This document shows positions 1-6,867 of a stretch of DNA of 14,960 bases, one piece after another. A program made the position numbers and the translations under genes. Source of the stretch: Parcubacteria group bacterium (GTDB lineage: Bacteria > Patescibacteriota > Minisyncoccia > Phycocordibacterales > GCA-002724975); NCBI GenBank assembly GCA_002724975.1, contig PBQF01000029.1, forward strand, positions 1 to 14,960, given 5' to 3'. Under the pieces are notes generated by a model. It was not told the origin of the DNA and searched no databases. It worked only from the letters and a program-made list of their open reading frames with translations. Within the stretch, counting starts at the first letter, position 1. Every line of letters begins with the position of its first letter.

Positions 1-201
1 ATCATTACCTTGTGCAAGAATATATTTTGCTAAACCCCAGAAAAAGTACAGAAGTGCTAAACCCACCACTATAGGCGTAAGGGCACCAAGTATGTTCTCC
101 ATTAGAGGAACCAGTCCTCCTACGGTCGCATCTGGCGCTGCAGCTGCAAAAACCAAAATTGGCGCCAAGTAGGACAAAGGAAGTAATGCTTTTTTCATCA
201 T
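1..201 (-). CDS. VirB2-like (T4SS-type) pilin, partial at the 3' end
   Basis: The gene runs off the left edge; 67 codons are visible, starting at a double ATG (positions 201 and 198). The protein begins with a short basic N-terminus (MMKKALL) and a hydrophobic signal ending near VFAAAAP. A first membrane helix follows with the motif LALLYFFWGLAKYILA, and the frame is still open at GND. That motif is nearly identical to LALLYFLWGLANFILA in the next gene, so the two are paralogues. Small two-helix proteins of this layout are common in CPR genomes and resemble TrbC/VirB2 pilin subunits that assemble in the membrane. A candidate -10 box (TATAAT, 212-217) lies 10 nt before the ATG. No Shine-Dalgarno is visible. 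The pilin assignment rests on architecture and family resemblance, not on an alignment search. Confidence 0.6.
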   Translation of the reverse strand, partial: MMKKALLPLSYLAPILVFAAAAPDATVGGLVPLMENILGALTPIVVGLALLYFFWGLAKYILAQGND

Positions 202-211
202 TTTAATTTTA

Positions 212-240
212 ATTATATTAGTAATACGACCTTTTTTAAT
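212..240 (-). promoter_or_regulatory. Candidate promoter of the left-most pilin gene, very short leader
   Basis: On the minus strand a perfect TATAAT lies at 217-212, only 10 nt before the first ATG. The hexamer 17 nt further upstream is ATTAAA, a poor -35. If used, transcription would start only a few bases before the start codon. The region is very AT-rich, so a chance match is quite possible. Confidence 0.3.
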
Positions 241-302
241 GTTCAATAAACTAATGATAATCAATGGTCTTTAACAAAACAATTAGGCTTGTGGATAGGA
301 TA

Positions 303-318
303 CTTAAATATATTTAAG
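303..318. repeat. Perfect 16-bp AT-rich palindrome after a pilin stop codon
   Basis: CTTAAATATATTTAAG is identical to its reverse complement and sits 2 nt beyond the stop codon of the 321-668 pilin gene. As RNA it could fold as a weak 6-bp stem with a TATA loop. No U-run follows, so it is not a convincing terminator. It could equally be a protein-binding palindrome or chance in AT-rich sequence. Confidence 0.3.
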
Positions 319-320
319 AA

Positions 321-668
321 TTACCGGGGAATTAATTGCTTTACATTACCTGGAGCGCTCAGGTCCTCAATTTTTAAGGTCTCTTGTATAAATCTTACTA
401 TTCCCCAAACAGAAACCATAACAAAGAGGGCTATGATTCCCCAAAGCATCGTACTCTTTCCTTTCTCTATCTTTTCTTTATCATCACCAGCAAGAATAAA
501 ATTTGCCAAACCCCAGAGAAAGTATAGAAGTGCTAAAGACACCACTAGCGGGATTAACAGTAAGATAAGACTACCTATTCTTATTAGGAGATTGTCAAGA
601 CCCTCTGCAAAAGCAAACAAAGGAAACAGGAACAGGAATACTGGGATAATTAAACTAGATTTTTTCAT
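321..668 (-). CDS. VirB2-like (T4SS-type) pilin, 115 aa
   Basis: The 115-residue protein begins MKKSS and has a hydrophobic signal segment (about 5-21) ending LFAFA before EGL, a plausible signal-peptidase site. Two membrane helices follow (about 34-57 and 75-95), separated by a charged cytoplasmic-type loop (GDDKEKIEKGKS). This is the signal, TM, basic loop, TM plan of VirB2/TrbC-type pilins. The first helix motif LALLYFLWGLANFILA matches the partial gene to its left; the second-helix stretch LFVMVSVWGIV matches LFVMLSIWGII in the gene to its right. A C-terminal tail of about 20 residues after helix 2 (ending KQLIPR) is absent from the next paralogue. Surface pilus or secretion-channel subunit is the likely role, by family resemblance. 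Confidence 0.65.
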   Translation of the reverse strand: MKKSSLIIPVFLFLFPLFAFAEGLDNLLIRIGSLILLLIPLVVSLALLYFLWGLANFILAGDDKEKIEKGKSTMLWGIIALFVMVSVWGIVRFIQETLKIEDLSAPGNVKQLIPR

Positions 669-711
669 ATTATTTTGATTAATAACTATTTAAAAAAACA
701 GCTCCCAATAA

Positions 712-1035
712 CTATACCCCAAAACTTGTTTGCAATAAACCAATTATCCCCCAAATAGAAAGCATCACAAACAAGATAATAACACCCCAAAACATCGTAC
801 CCTTTCCTAAATCTTTATTTTCTTTGTCCTGCACCTTACCTTTATCTGCATTAAGAATAAATTGAGCAATTCCCCAAAAAAATCCCAAAAGTGTCAAAGC
901 AACTATGATAGGGATTACCTTGCCCATAAGTTTCACCACTATATTAACAAGACTATTAAAATCAGTTGGTGCTGCAACGGCAAATGCTAAGACTGGGACA
1001 AAATACAAAGATAAGCTTTTAATTAAGATTTTCAT
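712..1035 (-). CDS. VirB2-like (T4SS-type) pilin, 107 aa
   Basis: This 107-residue protein has an N-terminal signal segment (about 5-22, LAFAVAAP), a first membrane helix (about 38-62, with GFFWGIAQFIL), a lysine/aspartate-rich loop (63-79) longer than in its neighbour, and a second helix (80-102, MFWGVIILFVMLSIWGII). It ends almost directly after helix 2. The shared FWG and WGI positions and the loop ending in KGTMFWG/KSTMLWG make it a clear paralogue of the 321-668 gene. It starts 13 nt after the stop of the next upstream pilin gene, so the cluster is probably co-transcribed. No Shine-Dalgarno is placed correctly for its ATG. Confidence 0.65.
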   Translation of the reverse strand: MKILIKSLSLYFVPVLAFAVAAPTDFNSLVNIVVKLMGKVIPIIVALTLLGFFWGIAQFILNADKGKVQDKENKDLGKGTMFWGVIILFVMLSIWGIIGLLQTSFGV

Positions 1036-1048
1036 TATTATGGTCCTA

Positions 1049-1402
1049 CTACCTCCCTTGTATACCTTCTACTGTGCCTATTATAACCGTCTTCAAAACT
1101 TGTGCCCCAAGAATAATGGCTCCTCCAATCAGAATCCAGAAAAGCGTCCTTCTCGCCGTTTCAATTTCTTCAGGATTTCCTCTAGCTGCAACAAATTTGA
1201 ACCCAGCATAAATTATAGCTAAAGGAATAACATATTTTCCTACATCAACTACAAACTCTAGAATCGCTGTAAGAAGAGCAGGAATTGATTGTATATTAGT
1301 TGGAGGTTTTAATCCTTCTCCAACAACAACATTAGCTACTATTAAATAAGAAAAAGCTGTGAGTAAAAATATCTTATTTCTGATTATGTTAAAAATTCTC
1401 AT
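1049..1402 (-). CDS. VirB2-like (T4SS-type) pilin, divergent paralogue, 117 aa
   Basis: The 117-residue protein has an N-terminal hydrophobic segment (about 10-27), a proline-rich linker (KPPTNIQSIP, 32-41), a first helix (about 50-72) and a second helix (about 87-107). The inter-helix loop AARGNPEEIETARRTLFW closely follows the pattern xxxGNPExxxxAxxxxxW seen in typical CPR pilin-like proteins. This member is therefore nearer the common family form than the other three, which have lost the GNPE loop. It lies 3 nt after the corrected end of the frame-broken ORF upstream, suggesting one transcript. A pilin or channel subunit is inferred. Confidence 0.68.
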   Translation of the reverse strand: MRIFNIIRNKIFLLTAFSYLIVANVVVGEGLKPPTNIQSIPALLTAILEFVVDVGKYVIPLAIIYAGFKFVAARGNPEEIETARRTLFWILIGGAIILGAQVLKTVIIGTVEGIQGR

Positions 1403-1405
1403 ATA

Positions 1406-1556
1406 TTAACTAGAAGGATTACTAATTGGGGAATCTGCCACCCCAAATATATCCAATATCGTTGAAACAATCAACCACACCGCCACTACAAACACGAGAC
1501 CCAAGCAACATAAGGATAATTACAGGAATTTTTGCTTTCTTGATTGTATATACCAT
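1406..1556 (-). pseudogene. Short single-helix membrane ORF with an apparent +1 frameshift
   Basis: From ATG at 1556 the frame reads MVYTIKKAKIPVIILMLLG and then changes character (SRVCSGGVVDC...), stopping at 1422-1424 after 44 residues. If one base of the GGG run at 1500-1502 is removed, the reading continues as LVFVVAVWLIVSTILDIFG and ends PISNPSS with a stop at 1406-1408. That gives a sensible 49-residue protein with one membrane helix, ending 3 nt before the next ATG. The frame-2 stretch VFVVAVWLIVSTILDIFGV loosely resembles the second helix of the neighbouring pilins. It may be a decayed pilin-like gene, a real small gene with a sequencing error in the homopolymer, or a programmed slip; the sequence alone cannot decide. 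I do not recognise its function. Confidence 0.5.
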
Positions 1557-1585
1557 CTACAATTATTATATATCCAAAGGATAAA

Positions 1586-2881
1586 TTATTTGTCCACAAC
1601 CAGAGCATTCAACTCAATGTTAGCTCTCTTGACAGACCGGCTAATTCTCTCTCTGCCAGAAATAATACGATTAATCATGTTTTCAAATATTAAATTTGTT
1701 TTTTCATAATCAGGATCTAGGAAGGCGCTTGATATCAAAGCACTCTTGTAAAACAAATCTTCAAACTGAAGTCCTGGAGAATTGGCTAAGAGACCTCTCC
1801 TTACTGGTGGAAGACCGGTAATTGATGAGAAAGAGGCAATATTGTCTTCCTTTATGAGCGCACTTGCGACTATGACAGCGGCATTGGTATTTTTTGATCT
1901 CTTTAACACTGCTAAAGCCTTAATATCTCCATAGACCCTTCCAAAACTTTCACTACTTGATTGAGGGAAGGAAGCAACATCAAAATTTAAATTCGGATTT
2001 TTAAGCCTAATTTCCGAAAGCTCACTAGCAAAACCAAAATACAAAGCCAGGTCTCCCGAACTGAAAGCATCTATGGAATTAGGTAGAGAACGATTCCATG
2101 AATAGCTAGTTTTGGTTGGGTTGCTAAATTCTGTATAAAATTTAATGGCGGATTCGGCTGGAACAGTTACACGATCAAAATCTTCAGACAAAATTACTCT
2201 TAAAGAGTCATTCAATGGATCTCTGATAATAATAGGATTGCCATTTTGCATTATTAGAGAAAGAATAATTTCCTTGGAATTATTGATGTTACTATATTCC
2301 CCTAAAGCAACAGCACTTTTTATTATGTTTAAAGCATTGTCCTTCTCTGTTACACGTTCAGCAAAAGGAAAAAATTCACTCCACGTTTTCGGAGGAATAG
2401 AAAAACCGTTTTTTTGCAAAATATCCCTGTTCCAATACATAACCAGAGGGTCAACACTTATAGGGAAAGCCAAAACTCCTTCGCTTGATAGAAAAATTTC
2501 TCCACCCTCAATAAAAGTGTCTTTGAAATCTCTTTCGGATACAACTTCGTATGGTATAGGCAAAATCTTATCCCTAAATCTTAAAAGATTGCTCGAGGAT
2601 AGAATTATAATATCTGGCTCCTCACCGCTGGCAATAGCCTCTACTACAGAATTTACAAAATTACTTTCGTCGACCTCTGTATACAAAATGTTGTAAGCTT
2701 TGTTTGTGTTGTCGTCAAACTCTTTTAAGAAATTATTAAAAGTTGGGGTGTCTTCCGAGCCCCAGATGGCAACTTCTATATCATCAATAGTTTCGTCCCC
2801 CCGAAATGTAGCAAATAGAAAAATTCCAGCGGCGGCAAAAATTATAAAAATTACTAAAATTACTACTTGAAAAGATTTCAT
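1586..2881 (-). CDS. Extracellular solute-binding protein, family 1, membrane-anchored
   Basis: The 431-residue protein opens with an uncleaved-looking membrane helix (about 5-26) and no lipobox cysteine. The domain that follows has the periplasmic-binding-protein type II features: EVAIWGSEDTPTFNNFLKEF (36-55), GEEPDIIILSS (86-96) and the family-1 signature MYWNRDILQKNGFSIPPKTW (148-167). The length is usual for MalE/UgpB-like sugar-binding proteins. In ABC importers such proteins capture a solute outside the membrane, but no permease or ATPase gene is visible here, and the gene overlaps the methyltransferase upstream by the four bases ATGA. Its downstream neighbours are pilin-like genes. The ligand cannot be predicted; the fold is fairly secure, an import role is not. 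Confidence 0.8.
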   Translation of the reverse strand: MKSFQVVILVIFIIFAAAGIFLFATFRGDETIDDIEVAIWGSEDTPTFNNFLKEFDDNTNKAYNILYTEVDESNFVNSVVEAIASGEEPDIIILSSSNLLRFRDKILPIPYEVVSERDFKDTFIEGGEIFLSSEGVLAFPISVDPLVMYWNRDILQKNGFSIPPKTWSEFFPFAERVTEKDNALNIIKSAVALGEYSNINNSKEIILSLIMQNGNPIIIRDPLNDSLRVILSEDFDRVTVPAESAIKFYTEFSNPTKTSYSWNRSLPNSIDAFSSGDLALYFGFASELSEIRLKNPNLNFDVASFPQSSSESFGRVYGDIKALAVLKRSKNTNAAVIVASALIKEDNIASFSSITGLPPVRRGLLANSPGLQFEDLFYKSALISSAFLDPDYEKTNLIFENMINRIISGRERISRSVKRANIELNALVVDK

Positions 2882-3411
2882 CCCAATAATTTCGCTATAA
2901 AACCATAATGGTGCTCCCCAGCATCAAATAATATTTTCTTAATTTCGAAGTTATTGTCTTTAAATAATTTTTGAGCATCTTCCTCTGATAAAATATGTTC
3001 TTGTTGTGGGCCAAGACCGGAAAATGAATCAGACCAGTCAACAACTAAGGCTTCCCCTCCTGTTCTCAAAATTCTTTTAGCCTCAGCAATAAATGAATTT
3101 TTGTCTTCAATTAAAAACAAGATATTTGAAATAATGACAGCGTCAACAGAATTATCTGCCAATTTGGAGCCAGCCTCTTTTTCTAAATTAGCCCAAATAA
3201 TTTCAATATTAGAGATTCCCTTTTGAATTGCATCATTTTGAAGCTTCTCTAAAAGGCCATTCTGGACATCTATGGCATAGACCTTACCACTCCCAACCTC
3301 TTTAGAAGCCAGCATAGTATAATTCCCAACTCCAGCACCTAAATCAGCAACCACCATGCCGTCATTCAAGTTAAGCTCTTTGAGATTTTCCTTAGGGTCC
3401 GTAAAAGCCAT
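2878..3411 (-). CDS. Class I SAM-dependent methyltransferase, 177 aa
   Basis: A Rossmann-fold methyltransferase is indicated by motif I VADLGAGVGNYT (21-32), the acidic end of strand 2 (YAIDV, 45-49), WANLEKEAG (73-81) and the SNILFLIEDKNSFIAEAKRI stretch (95-114) followed by LRTGGE (115-120). This is the pattern of the UbiE/methyltransferase-11 type, transferring methyl from S-adenosylmethionine to an unknown acceptor. I chose ATG at 3411; an in-frame TTG directly before it (3414) is less likely. The stop overlaps the start of the solute-binding protein gene (ATGA), so the two are probably translationally coupled. At 177 residues there is little beyond the catalytic core, so the substrate cannot be inferred. 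Confidence 0.8.
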   Translation of the reverse strand: MAFTDPKENLKELNLNDGMVVADLGAGVGNYTMLASKEVGSGKVYAIDVQNGLLEKLQNDAIQKGISNIEIIWANLEKEAGSKLADNSVDAVIISNILFLIEDKNSFIAEAKRILRTGGEALVVDWSDSFSGLGPQQEHILSEEDAQKLFKDNNFEIKKILFDAGEHHYGFIAKLLG

Positions 3412-3430
3412 CAAAACAATTATAACTTAT

Positions 3431-5890
3431 TTAAACACAAACCAAAGAAGCAATTGAGTCTCCTGACCGAAGTTTCATAATCCTAACCCCTTGTGTTTGT
3501 CTTCCTAAGCTTGGAATTTCTTTAAGTTCCGACCTAATAACCTGACTATTTTTTGAAATAGCAATTATTTCCTGACTTTCCTCCGTCACAACACGGCCCG
3601 CTATAATATTCCCAGTCTTACTCGTAACTTTGGCAGTTTTTATTCCAGAACCACCCCTTTTCTGAACTTTATATTCTTTCAAGTCTGTCCTTTTACCATA
3701 ACCATTAGCACTCAAAACCATTAGTTCCGGCTTATTATAGGTTTTCCTAATAACTTCAGCACCAATAACATAATCCCCTTTTTGAAGTTTAATCGTTTTA
3801 ACTCCAGAAGCACCCCTCCCCATTTCACGAATATCGCTCAACTTAAATCTAATTGATTGGCCTTTGGCAGTTGAAATGATTGCGTCATCCTCTTTGTCCG
3901 CCAGTCGGGCAGAAACAAGCTCATCGTCCTTAGCAAGCTTCACGGCTATTAGACCGCTTCGTCTAACGTCTTGAAAACTTTCTGCGGCAACTCTTTTTGA
4001 GATTCCTTTTTTGGTAGTTACCAACAAAGTACTCCCTTCTTTTTGAGTTTTTGGAGTAGCTAAAATAGAAGTAACTCGTTCGTCAACCTCCAAAGAAAGA
4101 TAATTCATAATAGACTTTCCTTTTGTAGCCCTTTTCCCTTCTGGAAGCTCATACATTTTTATTTGATAGACTTTCCCTTTATCTGTAAAAAACAAAAGAT
4201 TACTGTGGGTTGTAGCCGTCACAAAGTTAACAATAAAATCTTCCTCCTTGGTATCAAGGTCAACCACACCGACTCCTCCTCTTTTTTGAGTTTTATATTC
4301 CTTTGGATTAGTCCTTTTTACATATCCTCCAGAGGTAAGGACTAATATACTTTCTTCATCTGGGATAATATCCTCATCTGAAATATTCTTAATTCCCCCC
4401 TTAACCACCTTAGTCCTTCTATCATCTCCATACCTTTCAATTATTTCATTCAATTCATCCTTAATAACCTTTAAAATCTTCCTTTTACTGGATAGCAACT
4501 CTTTCAATGATTTAATAAGTTTTTGAATTTCGAGAAGCTCCTCTTGAATTTTTCTCCTTTCAAGTCCGGCAAGTTTTTGCAATTTCATTTCAAGAATCGC
4601 TGTGGCCTGCAAATCACTGAATTTGTATTTCTTCATTAAGTTGGCATGGGCCTCTTCTGCGTCTTTTGATTTCTTTATTAGGGAAATAATTTGATCTATA
4701 TGATCTAAGGCCTTGTTAAGCCCGATTAGAATGTGCTCTCTTGCTTCCGCCTTTTTTAAATCAAACTCCGTTCTTCTTTTAACAACCACTTCTCTGTGAG
4801 AGATAAACTCTTCAAGAATTGGTTTCAGAGAAAGGGTTTGGGGGACACCATCAACAAGGGCAACTAAATTAAAATGGAAGGTGTCTTCAAGCTGGGTGTG
4901 TTTGTAAATGTAATTTAAAATTTTCTGAGGATGAGCATTATTTTTTAAAGGAATAACAATCTGGATATCGGAAGTTGATTCGTCTCTTATATCTTTAATG
5001 CCTTCTAACTTTTTGTCTTTAGCAAGCTCTGCAATCTTTACTATCAAATCAGCTTTATTAACCTTGTAGGGGAGCGAGGTAATAACTATTTCAAAACCTC
5101 CTTTTTTTGCCTCGTTAATTGAAGCCTCACCACGAGTGACTACACCACCGCGCCCATTAGCGTAAGCGTGTTCAATGTCTTTCTGGTTGTAAATAATTCC
5201 GCCCGTTGGAAAATCAGGACCCTTAACAAATCCCAAAAGATCTCCAGTAGTTGCATTAGGATTATCAATTAAATGAATGGTCGCATTAATAACTTCGGTC
5301 AAATTATGGGGAGGAATATTTGTAGCCATTCCGACGGCAATACCAAGTGTTCCGTTTAGCAAGAGATTTGGAACAGCAGAAGGAAAGACGGTTGGCTCTT
5401 GTCTGGTCTCGTCGTAGTTTGGTTTAAAATCAACTGTCTCTTTTTCAATATCTTTCAAGAGTTCTTTTGAAATAATTCCCATTTTAGCTTCGGTATAACG
5501 CATTGCAGCCGGCGGGTCGCCGTCAATGGAACCAAAGTTCCCTTGTTTCCAAACTAACAGATATCGATAAGAAAAATCCTGACCCATTTTAACCATGGCA
5601 TCATAAATGGAAGTATCCCCGTGGGGATGATATTTACCTAAGACATCACCAACCACTGTGGCAGATTTTCTGAATTTTGCACCGGAGGTTAAACCCATTT
5701 CATTCATAGAGAAAAGAATTCTCCTATGAACTGGTTTTAATCCGTCTCTGACATCAGGAAGAGCTCTGGCTGTAATAACAGACATTGCATAATCAAGATA
5801 AGAATCGCTCATTTCGGAGCTTATACTTCTTTCTACTACTGCTTTTCTGGGCATCTCTTTCCCTTTCTTTTCATCGTCTTTCTTTGCCAT
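3431..5890 (-). CDS. gyrA: DNA gyrase subunit A
   Basis: The type II topoisomerase A subunit introduces negative supercoils together with GyrB, which is not in the window. The N-terminal breakage-reunion domain has ARALPDVRDGLKPVHRRIL (41-59), GDVLGKYHPHGDTSIYD (81-97) and the catalytic tyrosine Y132 in AAMRYTEAKM. A long coiled-coil region (about 375-490) is followed by a six-bladed C-terminal beta-pinwheel. A GyrA box, QKRGGVG, lies at 535-541 in blade 1, which favours gyrase over topoisomerase IV; a second copy, QKRGGSG, is at 743-749. The residue matching E. coli Ser83 is Thr93, and Asp87 is kept as Asp97. A weak Shine-Dalgarno (AAGGG) precedes the ATG. The length of 819 is normal. The start is 55 nt from the small membrane-protein gene upstream. 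Confidence 0.96.
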   Translation of the reverse strand: MAKKDDEKKGKEMPRKAVVERSISSEMSDSYLDYAMSVITARALPDVRDGLKPVHRRILFSMNEMGLTSGAKFRKSATVVGDVLGKYHPHGDTSIYDAMVKMGQDFSYRYLLVWKQGNFGSIDGDPPAAMRYTEAKMGIISKELLKDIEKETVDFKPNYDETRQEPTVFPSAVPNLLLNGTLGIAVGMATNIPPHNLTEVINATIHLIDNPNATTGDLLGFVKGPDFPTGGIIYNQKDIEHAYANGRGGVVTRGEASINEAKKGGFEIVITSLPYKVNKADLIVKIAELAKDKKLEGIKDIRDESTSDIQIVIPLKNNAHPQKILNYIYKHTQLEDTFHFNLVALVDGVPQTLSLKPILEEFISHREVVVKRRTEFDLKKAEAREHILIGLNKALDHIDQIISLIKKSKDAEEAHANLMKKYKFSDLQATAILEMKLQKLAGLERRKIQEELLEIQKLIKSLKELLSSKRKILKVIKDELNEIIERYGDDRRTKVVKGGIKNISDEDIIPDEESILVLTSGGYVKRTNPKEYKTQKRGGVGVVDLDTKEEDFIVNFVTATTHSNLLFFTDKGKVYQIKMYELPEGKRATKGKSIMNYLSLEVDERVTSILATPKTQKEGSTLLVTTKKGISKRVAAESFQDVRRSGLIAVKLAKDDELVSARLADKEDDAIISTAKGQSIRFKLSDIREMGRGASGVKTIKLQKGDYVIGAEVIRKTYNKPELMVLSANGYGKRTDLKEYKVQKRGGSGIKTAKVTSKTGNIIAGRVVTEESQEIIAISKNSQVIRSELKEIPSLGRQTQGVRIMKLRSGDSIASLVCV

Positions 5891-5909
5891 ATTTATACCC
5901 TTAATATTA

Positions 5910-5944
5910 CCACTTTTATGGCTTTACTGCAACGAAAAAAGTGG
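5910..5944 (-). repeat. 8-bp perfect inverted repeat between the small membrane-protein gene and gyrA
   Basis: CCACTTTT and AAAAGTGG (5937-5944 and 5910-5917) flank a 19-nt centre, right after the stop codon of the upstream gene and about 20 nt before the gyrA start. The RNA could fold as an 8-bp stem. No U-run follows on the minus strand, so it is not a standard terminator. It may protect or process the transcript or modulate gyrA expression; function is unknown. Confidence 0.4.
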
Positions 5945-5945
5945 A

Positions 5946-6200
5946 TTAATAGACTGTGGTAAAGCCTTCAAAAAGCTCTTCTATGGAGTCGATTGCAGAC
6001 GACAGAGAAGACCCAATAGATTCAAAGGGACCAGCAACATCTTCAGTGGTTAATTGACCGATTCCTTCTCCGCTACCTGAAAAAAGAACCGTCAACCAAA
6101 CTGCAACGAGAATAAACATTGAACTCAAAGAAATAACTAGAGCCATTCTCCTTCTTTGCTCCTTTGATTTCTTTTGTTGTCTTAAAATCCAATCAAACAT
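5946..6200 (-). CDS. Small single-pass membrane protein, 84 aa, unknown function
   Basis: I do not recognise this protein. It has a strongly basic N-terminus (RQQKKSKEQRRRMA, 7-20), one membrane helix (about 20-40, LVISLSSMFILVAVWLTVLF) and an acidic, serine-rich outer segment (41-84) containing SSLSSAIDSIEELFEGF, which could form an amphipathic helix. The positive-inside rule places the N-terminus in the cytoplasm and the C-terminal half outside. Its start overlaps the end of the MBL-fold gene by 8 nt, so it is almost certainly translated with it. The overlap and normal composition argue that it is a real gene rather than a chance ORF. Confidence 0.7.
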   Translation of the reverse strand: MFDWILRQQKKSKEQRRRMALVISLSSMFILVAVWLTVLFSGSGEGIGQLTTEDVAGPFESIGSSLSSAIDSIEELFEGFTTVY

Positions 6201-6843
6201 TAGAACTTTCTAAAACTATAATCTCTCCGTCTTTCGTCGCTAGAATACTTTTCTTTACAGTGAGCTTGTCTATCGGAGCAAGTTTGGTAATTCCCTCTTC
6301 TTTTAAGAACTTACTAAGAGAGTTCTTTTCTCCAACACTATCAAAGTGCATTGGAATGATAACATTCGGAGAAATCTTAACAGAGAGTTTGTAGGCATCT
6401 GAAGCGTTCAAAACACCTTCATTCCCAATTGGTACAAAGAGAATTTCACTGTCATCAATTTCTCCCAAAGTACTCTCACTAATATTTTTATCTCCTAAGG
6501 CACCCAAAAAACATAAATTGATTCCCTCGATTGTCACTTTGTATATAGTGTTGATGTTTTCCTTTCCATCATAGTTTGAAGATGAGAGAAAACCCTTAAT
6601 AAAAATGCCTTGAATTTCATACTCCCCAGGCCCGTCAATAATAAAAGTTTGGCTACCGTCTTTCTTAGAAAGCCCTCCCACTCCATCAAAATCAGGATGA
6701 TTCAAACTAACAATAGCAATATCCGTTTTGAACCGAGGAGGACTTATTTTCTGTTTTGACCCCTTGGAAACAGGATTAAAAATCAAGGTTAGATTTCCGG
6801 ATTGAATCCTAAAAAACTCTAGTCCACTATAAGTAATAACCAT
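6193..6843 (-). CDS. MBL-fold (COG2220/UlaG-like) protein with degraded metal site
   Basis: The 216-residue protein follows the layout of small CPR metallo-beta-lactamase-fold hydrolases: an opening strand with FNPV (22-25), DIAIVSLNHPDFDGVGG (41-57), the FIIDGPGEYEIQGIFIKGF block (67-85), a central strand INLCFLGALGD (108-118), VPIGNEG (137-143) and IIPMHF (162-167). Typical active members read SHDHPDH at the first position and HLGDLGH at the second. Here these are SLNHPDF and FLGALGD, so several metal-binding His/Asp residues are replaced; H49, D51 and H166 remain. The fold call is solid, but catalysis is doubtful. It sits 24 nt after mltG and overlaps the next small gene by 8 nt. No Shine-Dalgarno is seen. 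Confidence 0.78.
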   Translation of the reverse strand: MVITYSGLEFFRIQSGNLTLIFNPVSKGSKQKISPPRFKTDIAIVSLNHPDFDGVGGLSKKDGSQTFIIDGPGEYEIQGIFIKGFLSSSNYDGKENINTIYKVTIEGINLCFLGALGDKNISESTLGEIDDSEILFVPIGNEGVLNASDAYKLSVKISPNVIIPMHFDSVGEKNSLSKFLKEEGITKLAPIDKLTVKKSILATKDGEIIVLESSNV

Positions 6844-6867
6844 AGAAGGTTATTTTAACAGAAAAAG

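Noticed and set aside
222..230. TAATACGAC, the first nine bases of the T7 phage promoter, on the plus strand
   Set aside because: The match stops after nine bases and continues as a T-run instead of TCACTATAG; no plus-strand gene follows. Chance match.
2145..2696. 183-residue plus-strand ORF opposite the solute-binding protein gene
   Set aside because: Its sequence has no recognisable domain and it mirrors codons of a well-supported gene; it is an antisense shadow.
2878..6843. Alternative genetic code with UGA read as glycine
   Set aside because: TGA ends the methyltransferase (ATGA overlap) and the MBL-fold gene at sensible places, and no in-frame TGA interrupts conserved proteins.
5946..6843. 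The 8-nt overlap between the MBL-fold gene and the small membrane-protein gene as a frameshifted single gene
   Set aside because: The MBL-fold protein is complete at its C-terminus, and the next protein has its own ATG, basic N-terminus and membrane helix, so these are two overlapping genes.
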